Source: a virus. From it: a stretch of 22,866 bases of DNA. The notes under the pieces are model-generated. The model saw only the letters and a program-made list of their open reading frames with translations, ran no database searches and was not told the DNA's origin. Numbering within the stretch: position 1 is the stretch's first letter; each line of letters begins with the position of its first letter. The stretch spans positions 1 to 22,866 of IMG/VR virus record IMGVR_UViG_3300028008_002322; one strand, written 5' to 3'. Positions 6,036 through 14,953 of the stretch are shown piece by piece. A program made the translations under genes and the position numbers.

Positions 6036-7307
6036 ATGGATCATAAGCAACACAGAGATGTCACAGCGACCATCGATACCCATGCAGAGTCATCGGGTAA
6101 CAGAATCTATATGGATTATGCTTCTACAACTCCATGTGATAAACGTGTAGTCGAAACCATGGTCAAGTACATGACTGATGAAGGTGAATTTGGTAATCCA
6201 GCAAGTAGAAGTCATAGTTTTGGATGGAAAGCAGACGATGCTGTTGATGAGGCTAGAAAAAATGTAGCTGAATTAATTGGTGCAGATCCTAAAGAAATAG
6301 TATTTACAAGTGGCGCTACCGAAGCAGATAATTTAGCAATTAAAGGTATTGCAGATTTTTATCAAAGCAAAGGCAAACACATTATAACAAGCAAGATAGA
6401 ACATAAAGCAGTACTAGATCCATGTAGAGAATTAGAACGTGACGGATTTGAAGTTACATACTTAGACCCTAACGAAGATGGCATAGTTACAGCAGACATG
6501 GTTATAGACGCTGTTAGAGACGATACTATACTTGTTAGCATTATGTATATTAATAATGAAATGGGTACTGTCAATGACATAGAAGGCATTGGTAAGTATT
6601 GTTTTGAAAACAAAATAATGTTTCATGTTGATGCTGCACAGGCAACAGGAAAAATAGAGTTTAACTTACAAGAACTTCCTGTACATTTAATGAGTTTATC
6701 CGCACACAAAACATATGGTCCAAAAGGTATTGGAGCCTTATATGTTAGAAAGAAACCAAGAGTAAGACTGAGAGCTCAAATACACGGTGGCGGACACGAA
6801 AGAGGTATGCGTTCAGGCACATTACCTACACATCAAATAGTAGGTATGGGCGAAGCATTCAAGTACGCAAGACTTGAAATGGAAAAGAACAAACAGCATA
6901 TTAAAATGCTACATGATAGACTGTTAAGCAAACTTACTACTATTGAAGAATCATACATAAATGGTTCACTAGATCACAAAGTACCAAACATACTTAATAT
7001 TAGTTTTAATTTTGTTGAAGGCGAGTCTTTGATTATGGCATTAGAGAACGTTGCTGTAAGCAGTGGTAGTGCATGTACAAGTGCTAGTTTAGAGCCTAGT
7101 TATGTGCTTAGAGCTATAGGCAGAGACGACGAGTTAGCACACAGTAGCATTAGATTTAGTTTTGGCAGAACAACTACTGTAGAAGAAGTAGATAGTGTTG
7201 CAGAGACAATGCTTAATGTAATTGGCAAACTTAGAATACTATCTCCTCTGTGGGATATGTATTTGGACGGTGTTGACTTTAGTAAGGTTAAATGGAACGC
7301 TCACTAA
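6036..7307 (+). CDS. iscS: Cysteine desulfurase IscS
   Basis: PLP enzyme that takes sulfur from cysteine and hands it as persulfide to IscU. The 423-aa product is complete and close to the proteobacterial IscS pattern: MDYASTTP (26-33), [12 protein letters not shown] (53-64), [14 protein letters not shown] (91-104), His123 in IEHKAV, HVDAAQ (Asp199, Gln202), PLP lysine Lys225 in [25 protein letters not shown] (250-264), the sulfur-carrying Cys347 in [10 protein letters not shown], and the C-terminal LSPLWDMY plus terminal W-N-A-H tail that in E. coli IscS contacts IscU. About 20 extra residues precede the usual N-terminus, with no recognisable targeting role. Composition is AT-rich like neighbouring genes. 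iscU follows by 17 bp, reproducing the bacterial gene order, but iscR is not beside it. Confidence 0.97.
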   Translation: MDHKQHRDVTATIDTHAESSGNRIYMDYASTTPCDKRVVETMVKYMTDEGEFGNPASRSHSFGWKADDAVDEARKNVAELIGADPKEIVFTSGATEADNLAIKGIADFYQSKGKHIITSKIEHKAVLDPCRELERDGFEVTYLDPNEDGIVTADMVIDAVRDDTILVSIMYINNEMGTVNDIEGIGKYCFENKIMFHVDAAQATGKIEFNLQELPVHLMSLSAHKTYGPKGIGALYVRKKPRVRLRAQIHGGGHERGMRSGTLPTHQIVGMGEAFKYARLEMEKNKQHIKMLHDRLLSKLTTIEESYINGSLDHKVPNILNISFNFVEGESLIMALENVAVSSGSACTSASLEPSYVLRAIGRDDELAHSSIRFSFGRTTTVEEVDSVAETMLNVIGKLRILSPLWDMYLDGVDFSKVKWNAH

Positions 7308-7324
7308 CGAGGTAAATAATTATT

Positions 7325-7753
7325 ATGGCATACAGTAATAAAGTAGTAGACAGATTTAAAAATGTACTTCATGATCCTGAGGCAAATGGAGTTGGTAGGT
7401 TTGATCCTAAAGATCCAAACGTTGCTACTGGAATGACTGGCGCACCTGCATGTGGTGATGTAATGAAGTTAGACCTAAAAATTAATCCTGACACCGATGT
7501 TATTGAAGATGTAAAATTCAAAACATATGGTTGTGGTAGTGCTATTGCAAGTTCGCACATGTTTGTCGAAATGCTAACAGGTATAACTACTGAACAAGCA
7601 CAACAAATCAAAGACAAAGATATAGCAGATGCTTTAGAACTTCCTGCATTGAAACTACATTGTTCAATCCTAGCAGAAGAATCAATCAAAGAAGCAATAG
7701 AGAATTGGGATAATAAAAAATTAAAAAGAAAACACAATAACGGTCCAGAATAA
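7325..7753 (+). CDS. iscU: Iron-sulfur scaffold protein IscU
   Basis: Scaffold on which IscS-derived sulfur and iron form a cluster. The 142-aa product is a full-length IscU with MAYSNKVVDRF at the start, GAPACGDVMKL (Cys43, Asp45), KTYGCGSAIASS (Cys70) and LHCSILAEE (His112, Cys113), so all cluster ligands are intact. The HscA-chaperone recognition motif, LPPVK in E. coli, reads LPALK (107-111). An insertion of a few residues sits near 15-25, and the C-terminus is lysine-rich. GAGGT upstream can serve as ribosome-binding site. The stop codon shares one base with the ATG of the next small gene. Confidence 0.97.
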   Translation: MAYSNKVVDRFKNVLHDPEANGVGRFDPKDPNVATGMTGAPACGDVMKLDLKINPDTDVIEDVKFKTYGCGSAIASSHMFVEMLTGITTEQAQQIKDKDIADALELPALKLHCSILAEESIKEAIENWDNKKLKRKHNNGPE

Positions 7754-7941
7754 TGCCAGTAAAATTTAAACCATCACAAAAAATTAGAAATAAATCCACA
7801 GGTAAAACTGAAACTCAACACTTTTACATGAAGTGTACCTCTACACAAGAGCTAGTAGACTATATAGGTAGCAGTAATGCAAAGCCTAAAACTATAGTAA
7901 AAGTAAAAAAAGAACTTACTAGTAGATCTACTAGAATTTAG
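7753..7941 (+). CDS. Small basic protein of unknown function
   Basis: The 62-residue product is lysine- and threonine-rich, with no cysteine pair, membrane segment or recognised domain; a central C-T-S-T-Q-E-L-V-D-Y segment may form a helix. Its ATG overlaps the iscU stop by one base and there is no separate ribosome-binding site, so it depends on iscU translation. Its end overlaps the convergent zinc-ribbon gene by 11 bp at a 16-bp palindrome. Function unknown; a link with IscU rests only on position. Confidence 0.6.
   Translation: MPVKFKPSQKIRNKSTGKTETQHFYMKCTSTQELVDYIGSSNAKPKTIVKVKKELTSRSTRI
7919..7934. repeat. 16-bp perfect palindrome at a convergent gene junction
   Basis: CTAGTAGATCTACTAG is its own reverse complement and spans the overlap of two convergent 3' ends. 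As it has no loop it would make only a short hairpin in RNA; there is no T-run. It may be a chance feature, a bidirectional terminator element or a protein site. Confidence 0.45.
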
Positions 7942-8218
7942 ATAAAGGTAAGTCTGTGTTTGCAGGCAAATCCCATACTTGTTTCTGTTCTACACCTTTG
8001 CGTTGAGCAAAACGTTTAGCATCACAGTTAGTACACACATGGAAGTAGTTGTTGTTCAACCGGCTTGAGTTCATCTTTTTTAGATCCCTGGTAAATACAG
8101 TATCACAGTTATCACACTGTAGGTGAACAACAGTTTTTTCACGAAGATATTCGTGTTTTTTGCCAAGTTTACTCTGCCGTTTATAGTGAGTATGTACTTT
8201 TTCAGTTTTAATGAACAT
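7931..8218 (-). CDS. Small zinc-ribbon-like phage protein
   Basis: The 95-aa basic protein has two CxxC knuckles, Cys35/Cys38 (CDNC) and Cys62/Cys65 (CTNC), separated by 23 residues: a likely structural zinc site. The N-terminus is rich in Lys and His and could bind nucleic acid, but there is no HNH or nuclease motif. The ATG at 8218 has no ribosome-binding site, while TAAATA on the same strand ends five bases before it, so the message may be leaderless. It is alone on the - strand in front of the tail genes. Confidence 0.75.
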   Translation of the reverse strand: MFIKTEKVHTHYKRQSKLGKKHEYLREKTVVHLQCDNCDTVFTRDLKKMNSSRLNNNYFHVCTNCDAKRFAQRKGVEQKQVWDLPANTDLPLSKF

Positions 8219-8223
8219 GCATG

Positions 8224-8229
8224 TATTTA
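8224..8229 (-). promoter_or_regulatory. Late-promoter-like TAAATA box for the zinc-ribbon gene
   Basis: TAAATA followed by CAT on the - strand, five bases before the ATG at 8218. With T4 late spacing the start of transcription would fall on the A of the ATG. The box is shorter than the full TATAAATA consensus. Confidence 0.4.
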
Positions 8230-8260
8230 CTATTTTACATTAGGCTTGTAAAATTATTGG

Positions 8261-8267
8261 CTAAATA
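8261..8267 (+). promoter_or_regulatory. Late-promoter-like CTAAATA box before the structural cluster
   Basis: CTAAATA 32 bases before the start of the long fibre gene, within TAAATACAT that is mirrored on the other strand at 8221-8229. A late promoter here fits expression of virion genes. A TTGGAG ribosome-binding site follows at 8285-8290. Confidence 0.5.
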
Positions 8268-8299
8268 CATTAGGAATAAGATACTTGGAGACTTAGTAG

Positions 8300-11200
8300 A
8301 TGGCACGTAAGATTGTAGATATAGGCGCAATAGGTAACGACGGTACCGGCGATAGTATTAGAGATTCGTTTCGTAAGACGAATGATAATTTTAAAGAACT
8401 ATATAGCTCGCTAGGACTTGGCGAAAAACTTACTTTTATTGCACTTGACGATACACCCACTACGTTTTTAGGTCAAGAAGGTGCTGTACTAGCAGTTAAT
8501 CCAACAACAGACGGATTACAATTTAAGCAGATTACAGCAGGTTTAGGTATCACAGTAGATGATACTTCAAATTCAAACCAAATTATTGTTGCGACTGAGT
8601 TTAGTGAAATCTCAGGTGACCCTAGCCCACAGCTAGGTGGTAACTTATCTGTTGCATCAGGTGGTAACACATACCGTATTAAAGATATGAATACTCCTGT
8701 TTCAGATGATGAAGCAGCAAACAAAGAATATGTAGATACAAAGATTTCAAGAGCAGGTGTTGATGCTATTGATCCGTCAACAGGTAATCCAAACGTAGCA
8801 TTTGGTACAATGACTGGTCCATTAATTTTAAGCAGAAGCCCAGAACCTTCAGATGACGAGTTATATGACGGCTTGATTGCTGCAACTAAACAATATGTTG
8901 ATAATGCATCATTTGGTAGTAAGGTAAATCTATATGTTGCTACATCAGGTCAAGACGAAAGAGTAGGTGTAAGTGAAGAACTACAAGGTAGAGCTCTTGC
9001 TTATGCTTATAAAACAATTGAAGCAGCATTAAAACGTGCTGAAGAAATAGTATTAGAATCATTAGACGATATTGGTCCTTATAAGAAACAACTTACATTT
9101 AATAACGGCTCAGGCACTGTAACACTTGCACAAATTGATACGTCACCTTCATCAGGTGCAGGATTTGTTGGTAGTGCAAGAATGAGTGTTGATACTATTA
9201 CTATGAATGCATCAGGTGCAAACTATCAAGCAGGCGATATTATTACACTGCAAGGTGGTACAGGTTCAAATGCAACTATTGAAGTATTATCAACAGCAAC
9301 AACACCAGGTGCTATTACAACATTTAAACTTGTAGCACAAGGTGATTACACAGTTTTACCTGGAACAAGCGGCGTTGTTACAACTTCTGATTCAACATTT
9401 GGTATAGGTGCTACATTTGATGTAACATATAAAGTAAACGGTGTTGATATTAGCAGTGGTGGTAACAGTTACAGTTTAGTATCTGTACGTGTTGTAGGAA
9501 CAGGAGCAACAGGTTCTTTTGGTACAGCAGTTATATCCGGTGGTGTTATTACTGGTATTGATATTGCAGATGCAGGTAGTGGATTTACAACAGTTGGAAC
9601 TGTTCAAGTTGACTTGCCAAGATTCTTATTAAAAACAGATGGATATCGTACAGACTACACAGGTGATGTATTAACAGATACTCCGGTAGCATTTAGAACA
9701 AGAGATATTAGAGAAGGTTTACACTTACGTGGCGAAACATCAGGCGCACTTGCGCAGATTCTTGCACACGACGGATCATTAGATAGTAACGGTAACGAGA
9801 TATTTGATGTAGATATTAAGTATGGAACATTTTTAATTGATGAACCTATTTCATATGGTGATATTACTAACCAAGTTCAAATTGCAGTCCTTGTTGAAAG
9901 TGGAATTTATCAAGAAAACTATCCACTTAAAGTACCGCAGAACGTTGCAATCATTGGTGATGAGTTTAGACGTGTTCTTATTAAGCCAAAACCGGGAACT
10001 TCTAGTTCTCCTTGGGCATTCCAGAAATTTAGAAGAGATACAAATATCGATGGGTTGACAACTGCTACGCAATTGTATGGTCATCATTATCTATCAGACT
10101 CAACACAACCAGTTTACCCTAAAATTGATAATAAAGGTGCTTACAGAAAGTCAGCAGCACTTCTCAAACTTAATAAATCATTCATTCAAAACGAAGTTGT
10201 TGATTGGATCGATACGCAAATTGCTGGAAACATTGCACCATTTACAAACACATATACATATATCAAAACACAATGTAAACGTGATGTAGGATTAATTATT
10301 GATGCTATGATATTCGACCTGAAGTACGGCGGATATAATAGAACTATTTCCGCAGGTTTAAAATATTATCAGACTGCAAGTGGTCGGAAAGCAATTACTA
10401 CACAACTTTCACAAACAATTGCAGGACTTGAAAGAGCGCAGTTAGCAATTGATTATGTTGTACAAAACTTAGCACTTCCAGGAACAGTAACTACAGCACT
10501 ACAGATTATTGATACATCATTTACAGCAGAAACAGGAACACAAGCAGTTGTTGCTGAACTATTTGATGCTATTGAAGATGTAATTGACGGATCAGGTAGT
10601 GTTAACTATCCAGAAGAGAACGACAAGTTAGACGTATTCTTAATGAATGACGCTAACATTATTAGAGCTGTTACAGGTCAAGGGCATGGCGGCTTTATGA
10701 TGGTACTTGACCCAGAAGGTCAAATCCTTGCTAAGTCACCATACTGTCAAGAATCAGCATCATTCTCAAAATCCAAAAACGCACAAACGTTTGCAGGTGG
10801 TATGTTTGTTGACGGCTTTGCTGGTAACTTACAATTTAGACACGCTTCATCTACATCACCTACAAGAATTGAAGTAACAGGACTAGACAGAACACCACAA
10901 CTTCCTTGTTCGTTTATTGTTGATGATACAGTATTCAGAGTAAACTACGTTAGAGATTTTGTCTTTAACAAGAACGGTTCTTCAGCATCATTTATCTTAG
11001 ATGAAACTACACCATTTACTAGAACTGCTGGACCTGTTACTGCTACAATTACAAATGCTAACCCTGCTGTTATTACTTCATCAGCACACAAATTACAAGA
11101 AGGTGCTGTTGTTAGATTTACAACAACAGGTGCATTGCCAACTGGATTAGTTGTTGGTACAGATTACTTTGTTTCAGGTGTTAATTTAACAACTAACACA

Positions 11201-14200
11201 TTCCAAGTTAGTACTTCACTAGGTGGTTTATCAGTTGCAACAACAAGTGCTGGTAGCGGAACACACTCAATAGAAAGAATTTATGAAGTATTGATGCCTG
11301 GTAACAGATCAATGCTATCAAATGACTTTACACAGGTTGCTGATATGGGTTACGGCCTACTTGCAACCAACGGTGGTTTAACAGAAGCAGTTTCGATGTT
11401 TACATATTACTGTTATGCATCGTACATGTCACTTAACGGTGCGCAGATTAGATCCGTTGGTGGTTCTTCTGCACATGGTATCTATGCATTGGTTGCAGAT
11501 GGTTCGGATCCACTTGAGGTTCCAACACCAACTTCATTATACAATGACCTTGCACAAACAGTTTACAGTTATTTCCCAAGTGCAGGATTTGCAAACACAC
11601 AAGGTGGACTGTTCCTTTATGTTGACGGATACGACTACACGCCACTTAACAACTCAGAACTTGAAGTTGATCATGGTAATGTAATTTATAGATATCCTGT
11701 AACATCAGTTTCAACTAATGACTTGCCAGCTGGTGTTGCTAAACTTAATTTAACAAGTGACTCAACTGGTAACTTCGATGGATTGTTTGCTGTTATTCCA
11801 GACAATGCTAAAATGTCGTTGCGTTCTAACTCGCAGGTTATGTTAACAGGTGAACTTGTTGACGTTGCTACAAGACCATCAACTGGTTTGATACTACAAG
11901 AATACACAGATGTTTATCGTGTTCTACAGTTTGAGTCATCAGCTGATTCAAGAGGTAACTATGAAGTAGAATTTACAGCAGCAGCACCAGGTGTAGGTAC
12001 ATTCCTTGCAACTATTACTGCAACAACAGCAACTACTAATGTTGCTACGTTTAGTCAGAATCACGGATTAATTATTGGCGATACTATTGTTCCAAGATCA
12101 ACTGCAAATGGAATAACTGCAAGTACAACTTATCATGTTATTAGTGTTCCAAAATACGATCAAGTAGTTTTAAGTACAAGTGCTGGAGGCGCGGCACTAG
12201 TACTAACGACCGGTACACCAACTATTAAATGTGTTGTACCACATAAACAATTATTCAACTATAGATTGAGCTTTACTTCAACAGGTACATTACCAGCAGG
12301 AATTACATCAGGTGAAACTTATTGGGTTAGAGAAGAAAACTTAACCGCAACAAACTTTGAACTTTCAAGTGCTATTAATGGTTCGACACCTGTAACTACA
12401 ACAGATACAGGTACAGGTACACATTCAGCTATTATTGAAGGCTTAACTGTTACAACGCTTAGAGAGAACTACAACTATATTGACTTAACACTGTACAAGC
12501 CAGGCGAAGCAAAAGCAGGTACAACAGAAACTTGTACAATATCTGTTGCATCTCCGGCTGTTATTACAAAAACAACGCATAACTTTACACAAGGTGATCC
12601 AATTGTTTTCACAACAACTGGTTCATTACCAACAGGAATTAACACAAGTACACATTACTTTGTACACACAGTTCTTGATGCAAACACATTTACAATAAGT
12701 GTAGCATATCCAACACTGTCAGGCGCAGTACAAGTTGATACAACAGGTGTTCAAAGTGGAACACATTCGTACTATACACCAACAGGTGCTGTAGGCGATA
12801 GTTCATTTGCTATTGTTGCTGTTGCTCCTCAGGAAAGATCAAGGGTACAAGGAAGTACATTTAACTTCAACGGTGAAGTTTATGTAATTGACTTGTTTGA
12901 AGATGAAACCGTAGTTGGTAATCCTTGGGCAAGGATTACTCTTGATAGGCCATTAGTAGATAGTCTTACACAGTATGAAGCATCATATACAGTTAAATCT
13001 GCTGTAGCAAGAGGAACAGATGGTGCTAATGGTAAACTAACAATTAGAATTTCATTGACTCGTGTTACATCTCATGACTTACTTGAGATTGGTACAGGAT
13101 CATATGCTGATACCAACTACCCAACAGAGATTTATGGACCATCAGTTAATGCGTTCAACCCTGATACAGAAACAGATGAACGAAACGTTGGACGTGTGTT
13201 CTATGTAACCACAGACCAATTTGGTAACTTCAACGTTGGACCGTTCTTTAGAGTTGACCAAGGTACAGGACAGGTTACGTTCTCAGCAGCTATTGCATTG
13301 AGTAACTTGGACGGTATTGGATTTAAACGTGGTGTTCCTGTTTCAGAATTTAGTACAGACTCTGGTATGACTGATAACGCTGTTGATACAGTACCAACAG
13401 AAAACGCAACCAGACTTTACATTGAAAGACGTCTTGGTACCACACACGGTGGTGCTCCAGTAACATCAGCAAACTTAATTCCACCAATCAGTGGTGGCTT
13501 TATGGCGCTGGACGGTTCACTGGCTATGAAAGGCCCAATTGATCAAGGTGGATTTAAACTGATCAATGTTGGTGATCCAACACAGCCACAAGACGTAGTT
13601 AACTTAAGAAACTTAACATTTGGTAACTTACAAGAATTTACACTAAGCAATCTTGAAGCAAATGATATACTTGTATTCACAGGTAATAACAACGATGCTA
13701 TTAATGCATCTGTTGTAGGTGATATTGCTTTAGGTATTGATTCAACTGCAAATACAATTGACGCACAGATTCAACCAGGCGTAATTGATAACGCTGATGT
13801 TAATGCTAGTGCTGCAATAGAACAAAGCAAGTTGAACATGTCAGATGCTCAAGTACGTGCAAATGATACCGGTATTACACAAGCTGACAAAGGTATTGCA
13901 GCATTTGATAATACATTCTTTACTGTTACAAACGGTTGGGTAACACTTACTGATGGCACAATTACAAAAGCAAAACTAGAAAACGTTACTGGTAAGAGTG
14001 TATTAGGTAATAACTTACTAAGTGCTAGTGCTCCTGCAGATATATTAATGACAACTGTTGTTGATCAAGGTGGCTCTGTTAAGAAAACACAATTTAGTAC
14101 AACTGGTTTCTTAAGAAGAACCAGTAGTTCAAGTAATACAGCTGATGTTGATTACGGTATTATCGAAGCAACCGCTAACGCAACTGCAAGTCAACTTGTT

Positions 14201-14953
14201 CAAAGAGATAGTAACGCAGATGCCAGTGCAAGAATTTGGAACGCTACAAGCTCATTTAATATTAACGGTAACACATCAGTAGGTTATGGTACATCAGGAT
14301 CTGCAAGTTACGTAAGATTGTATACAGGTTCAAGTGGTAGTGGTGGTATATATTTACAGAACGGTTCACTTGCAACAGATAAGAGAAACTTATATGATAA
14401 CGACTATCATAAGTTTAGAACACAGAACGGTGTATCACTAGCACCTGTCGAAGCATCACAAATTGTTACAACAGCATTAACAACTGGTGGTAATACTACA
14501 GCAGGTACAGTAACAGGACGTTGGACATTAACAGGAACAACTCCAAGTGAATCAAGGTTTGAAGCAACTTATGCAGCTGACCTTGCAGAATACTACGAAG
14601 GTGACAAGGAATACGAAGTCGGAACAGTGTTAGTATTTGGTGGTGACAAGGAAGTTACAACTTCTAATAAAACAGGAGATCCAAAAGTAGCAGGTGTTGT
14701 TTCAGATAGAGCAGCATATGTTATGTACGCAGGTTGTCCTGGATTTAAAAATCTTGTTGCACTGCAAGGTAGAGTACCTTGTAAAGTAGTTGGCAAGATT
14801 GAAAAAGGTGATTTAATTGTGTGTGCAGGCATACATGGTGTTGGTACAGTAGCTAATAGCGATGTACGAGCAGGTACAATTATTGGTAAAGCAATTGAAG
14901 CATATGATAGTGATCATATAGGCACAATTGAAGTAGCGGTAGGGAGAAACTAA
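8300..14953 (+). CDS. Giant virion structural / tail-fibre protein (2217 aa)
   Basis: A very long mosaic protein. Residues 1-35 (VDIGAIGNDGTGDSIRDSF, then NDNFKELY) match the start of T4 baseplate proteins gp9 and gp10, suggesting baseplate docking. Next come NKEYVDT-type fibre motifs (about 147 and 200), a pectate-lyase-like beta-helix region (from VNLYVATSG near 210 to VAIIGDEFRRV near 553), and a helical region around 620-740. Repeated beta modules follow at about 915-990, 1237-1311, 1323-1377 and 1412-1492, then a typical fibre shaft. The C-terminus (about 2090-2217: DLAEYYEGDKEYEVGTVL, VAGVVSDRAAYVM, GRVPCKVVGKI, then GTIEVAVGRN) resembles the end domain common in cyanophage fibres, possibly an intramolecular chaperone or trimerisation unit. 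No signal peptide. The stop overlaps the next ATG by one base. Confidence 0.88.
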   Translation: MARKIVDIGAIGNDGTGDSIRDSFRKTNDNFKELYSSLGLGEKLTFIALDDTPTTFLGQEGAVLAVNPTTDGLQFKQITAGLGITVDDTSNSNQIIVATEFSEISGDPSPQLGGNLSVASGGNTYRIKDMNTPVSDDEAANKEYVDTKISRAGVDAIDPSTGNPNVAFGTMTGPLILSRSPEPSDDELYDGLIAATKQYVDNASFGSKVNLYVATSGQDERVGVSEELQGRALAYAYKTIEAALKRAEEIVLESLDDIGPYKKQLTFNNGSGTVTLAQIDTSPSSGAGFVGSARMSVDTITMNASGANYQAGDIITLQGGTGSNATIEVLSTATTPGAITTFKLVAQGDYTVLPGTSGVVTTSDSTFGIGATFDVTYKVNGVDISSGGNSYSLVSVRVVGTGATGSFGTAVISGGVITGIDIADAGSGFTTVGTVQVDLPRFLLKTDGYRTDYTGDVLTDTPVAFRTRDIREGLHLRGETSGALAQILAHDGSLDSNGNEIFDVDIKYGTFLIDEPISYGDITNQVQIAVLVESGIYQENYPLKVPQNVAIIGDEFRRVLIKPKPGTSSSPWAFQKFRRDTNIDGLTTATQLYGHHYLSDSTQPVYPKIDNKGAYRKSAALLKLNKSFIQNEVVDWIDTQIAGNIAPFTNTYTYIKTQCKRDVGLIIDAMIFDLKYGGYNRTISAGLKYYQTASGRKAITTQLSQTIAGLERAQLAIDYVVQNLALPGTVTTALQIIDTSFTAETGTQAVVAELFDAIEDVIDGSGSVNYPEENDKLDVFLMNDANIIRAVTGQGHGGFMMVLDPEGQILAKSPYCQESASFSKSKNAQTFAGGMFVDGFAGNLQFRHASSTSPTRIEVTGLDRTPQLPCSFIVDDTVFRVNYVRDFVFNKNGSSASFILDETTPFTRTAGPVTATITNANPAVITSSAHKLQEGAVVRFTTTGALPTGLVVGTDYFVSGVNLTTNTFQVSTSLGGLSVATTSAGSGTHSIERIYEVLMPGNRSMLSNDFTQVADMGYGLLATNGGLTEAVSMFTYYCYASYMSLNGAQIRSVGGSSAHGIYALVADGSDPLEVPTPTSLYNDLAQTVYSYFPSAGFANTQGGLFLYVDGYDYTPLNNSELEVDHGNVIYRYPVTSVSTNDLPAGVAKLNLTSDSTGNFDGLFAVIPDNAKMSLRSNSQVMLTGELVDVATRPSTGLILQEYTDVYRVLQFESSADSRGNYEVEFTAAAPGVGTFLATITATTATTNVATFSQNHGLIIGDTIVPRSTANGITASTTYHVISVPKYDQVVLSTSAGGAALVLTTGTPTIKCVVPHKQLFNYRLSFTSTGTLPAGITSGETYWVREENLTATNFELSSAINGSTPVTTTDTGTGTHSAIIEGLTVTTLRENYNYIDLTLYKPGEAKAGTTETCTISVASPAVITKTTHNFTQGDPIVFTTTGSLPTGINTSTHYFVHTVLDANTFTISVAYPTLSGAVQVDTTGVQSGTHSYYTPTGAVGDSSFAIVAVAPQERSRVQGSTFNFNGEVYVIDLFEDETVVGNPWARITLDRPLVDSLTQYEASYTVKSAVARGTDGANGKLTIRISLTRVTSHDLLEIGTGSYADTNYPTEIYGPSVNAFNPDTETDERNVGRVFYVTTDQFGNFNVGPFFRVDQGTGQVTFSAAIALSNLDGIGFKRGVPVSEFSTDSGMTDNAVDTVPTENATRLYIERRLGTTHGGAPVTSANLIPPISGGFMALDGSLAMKGPIDQGGFKLINVGDPTQPQDVVNLRNLTFGNLQEFTLSNLEANDILVFTGNNNDAINASVVGDIALGIDSTANTIDAQIQPGVIDNADVNASAAIEQSKLNMSDAQVRANDTGITQADKGIAAFDNTFFTVTNGWVTLTDGTITKAKLENVTGKSVLGNNLLSASAPADILMTTVVDQGGSVKKTQFSTTGFLRRTSSSSNTADVDYGIIEATANATASQLVQRDSNADASARIWNATSSFNINGNTSVGYGTSGSASYVRLYTGSSGSGGIYLQNGSLATDKRNLYDNDYHKFRTQNGVSLAPVEASQIVTTALTTGGNTTAGTVTGRWTLTGTTPSESRFEATYAADLAEYYEGDKEYEVGTVLVFGGDKEVTTSNKTGDPKVAGVVSDRAAYVMYAGCPGFKNLVALQGRVPCKVVGKIEKGDLIVCAGIHGVGTVANSDVRAGTIIGKAIEAYDSDHIGTIEVAVGRN
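11042..12774 (+). repeat. Repeated beta modules within the 2217-aa fibre
   Basis: Imperfect copies lie at about 11042-11269, 12008-12232, 12266-12430 (a half copy) and 12533-12774. Each runs: a strand ending in (A)VIT or similar, H-x-L/F-x-x-G-x-x-x-x-F, TTGxLPxG, T-x-YFV, an N-T-F core, and GSGTHS or a similar end. A related copy is in the following gene at 15079-15300. Divergence shows old duplication rather than recent tandem copying. Confidence 0.75.

Noticed and set aside
7369-7737. 122-aa open frame on the - strand opposite iscU
   Set aside because: It lies wholly opposite iscU, whose motifs are unmistakable, and its serine-rich product has no recognisable feature.
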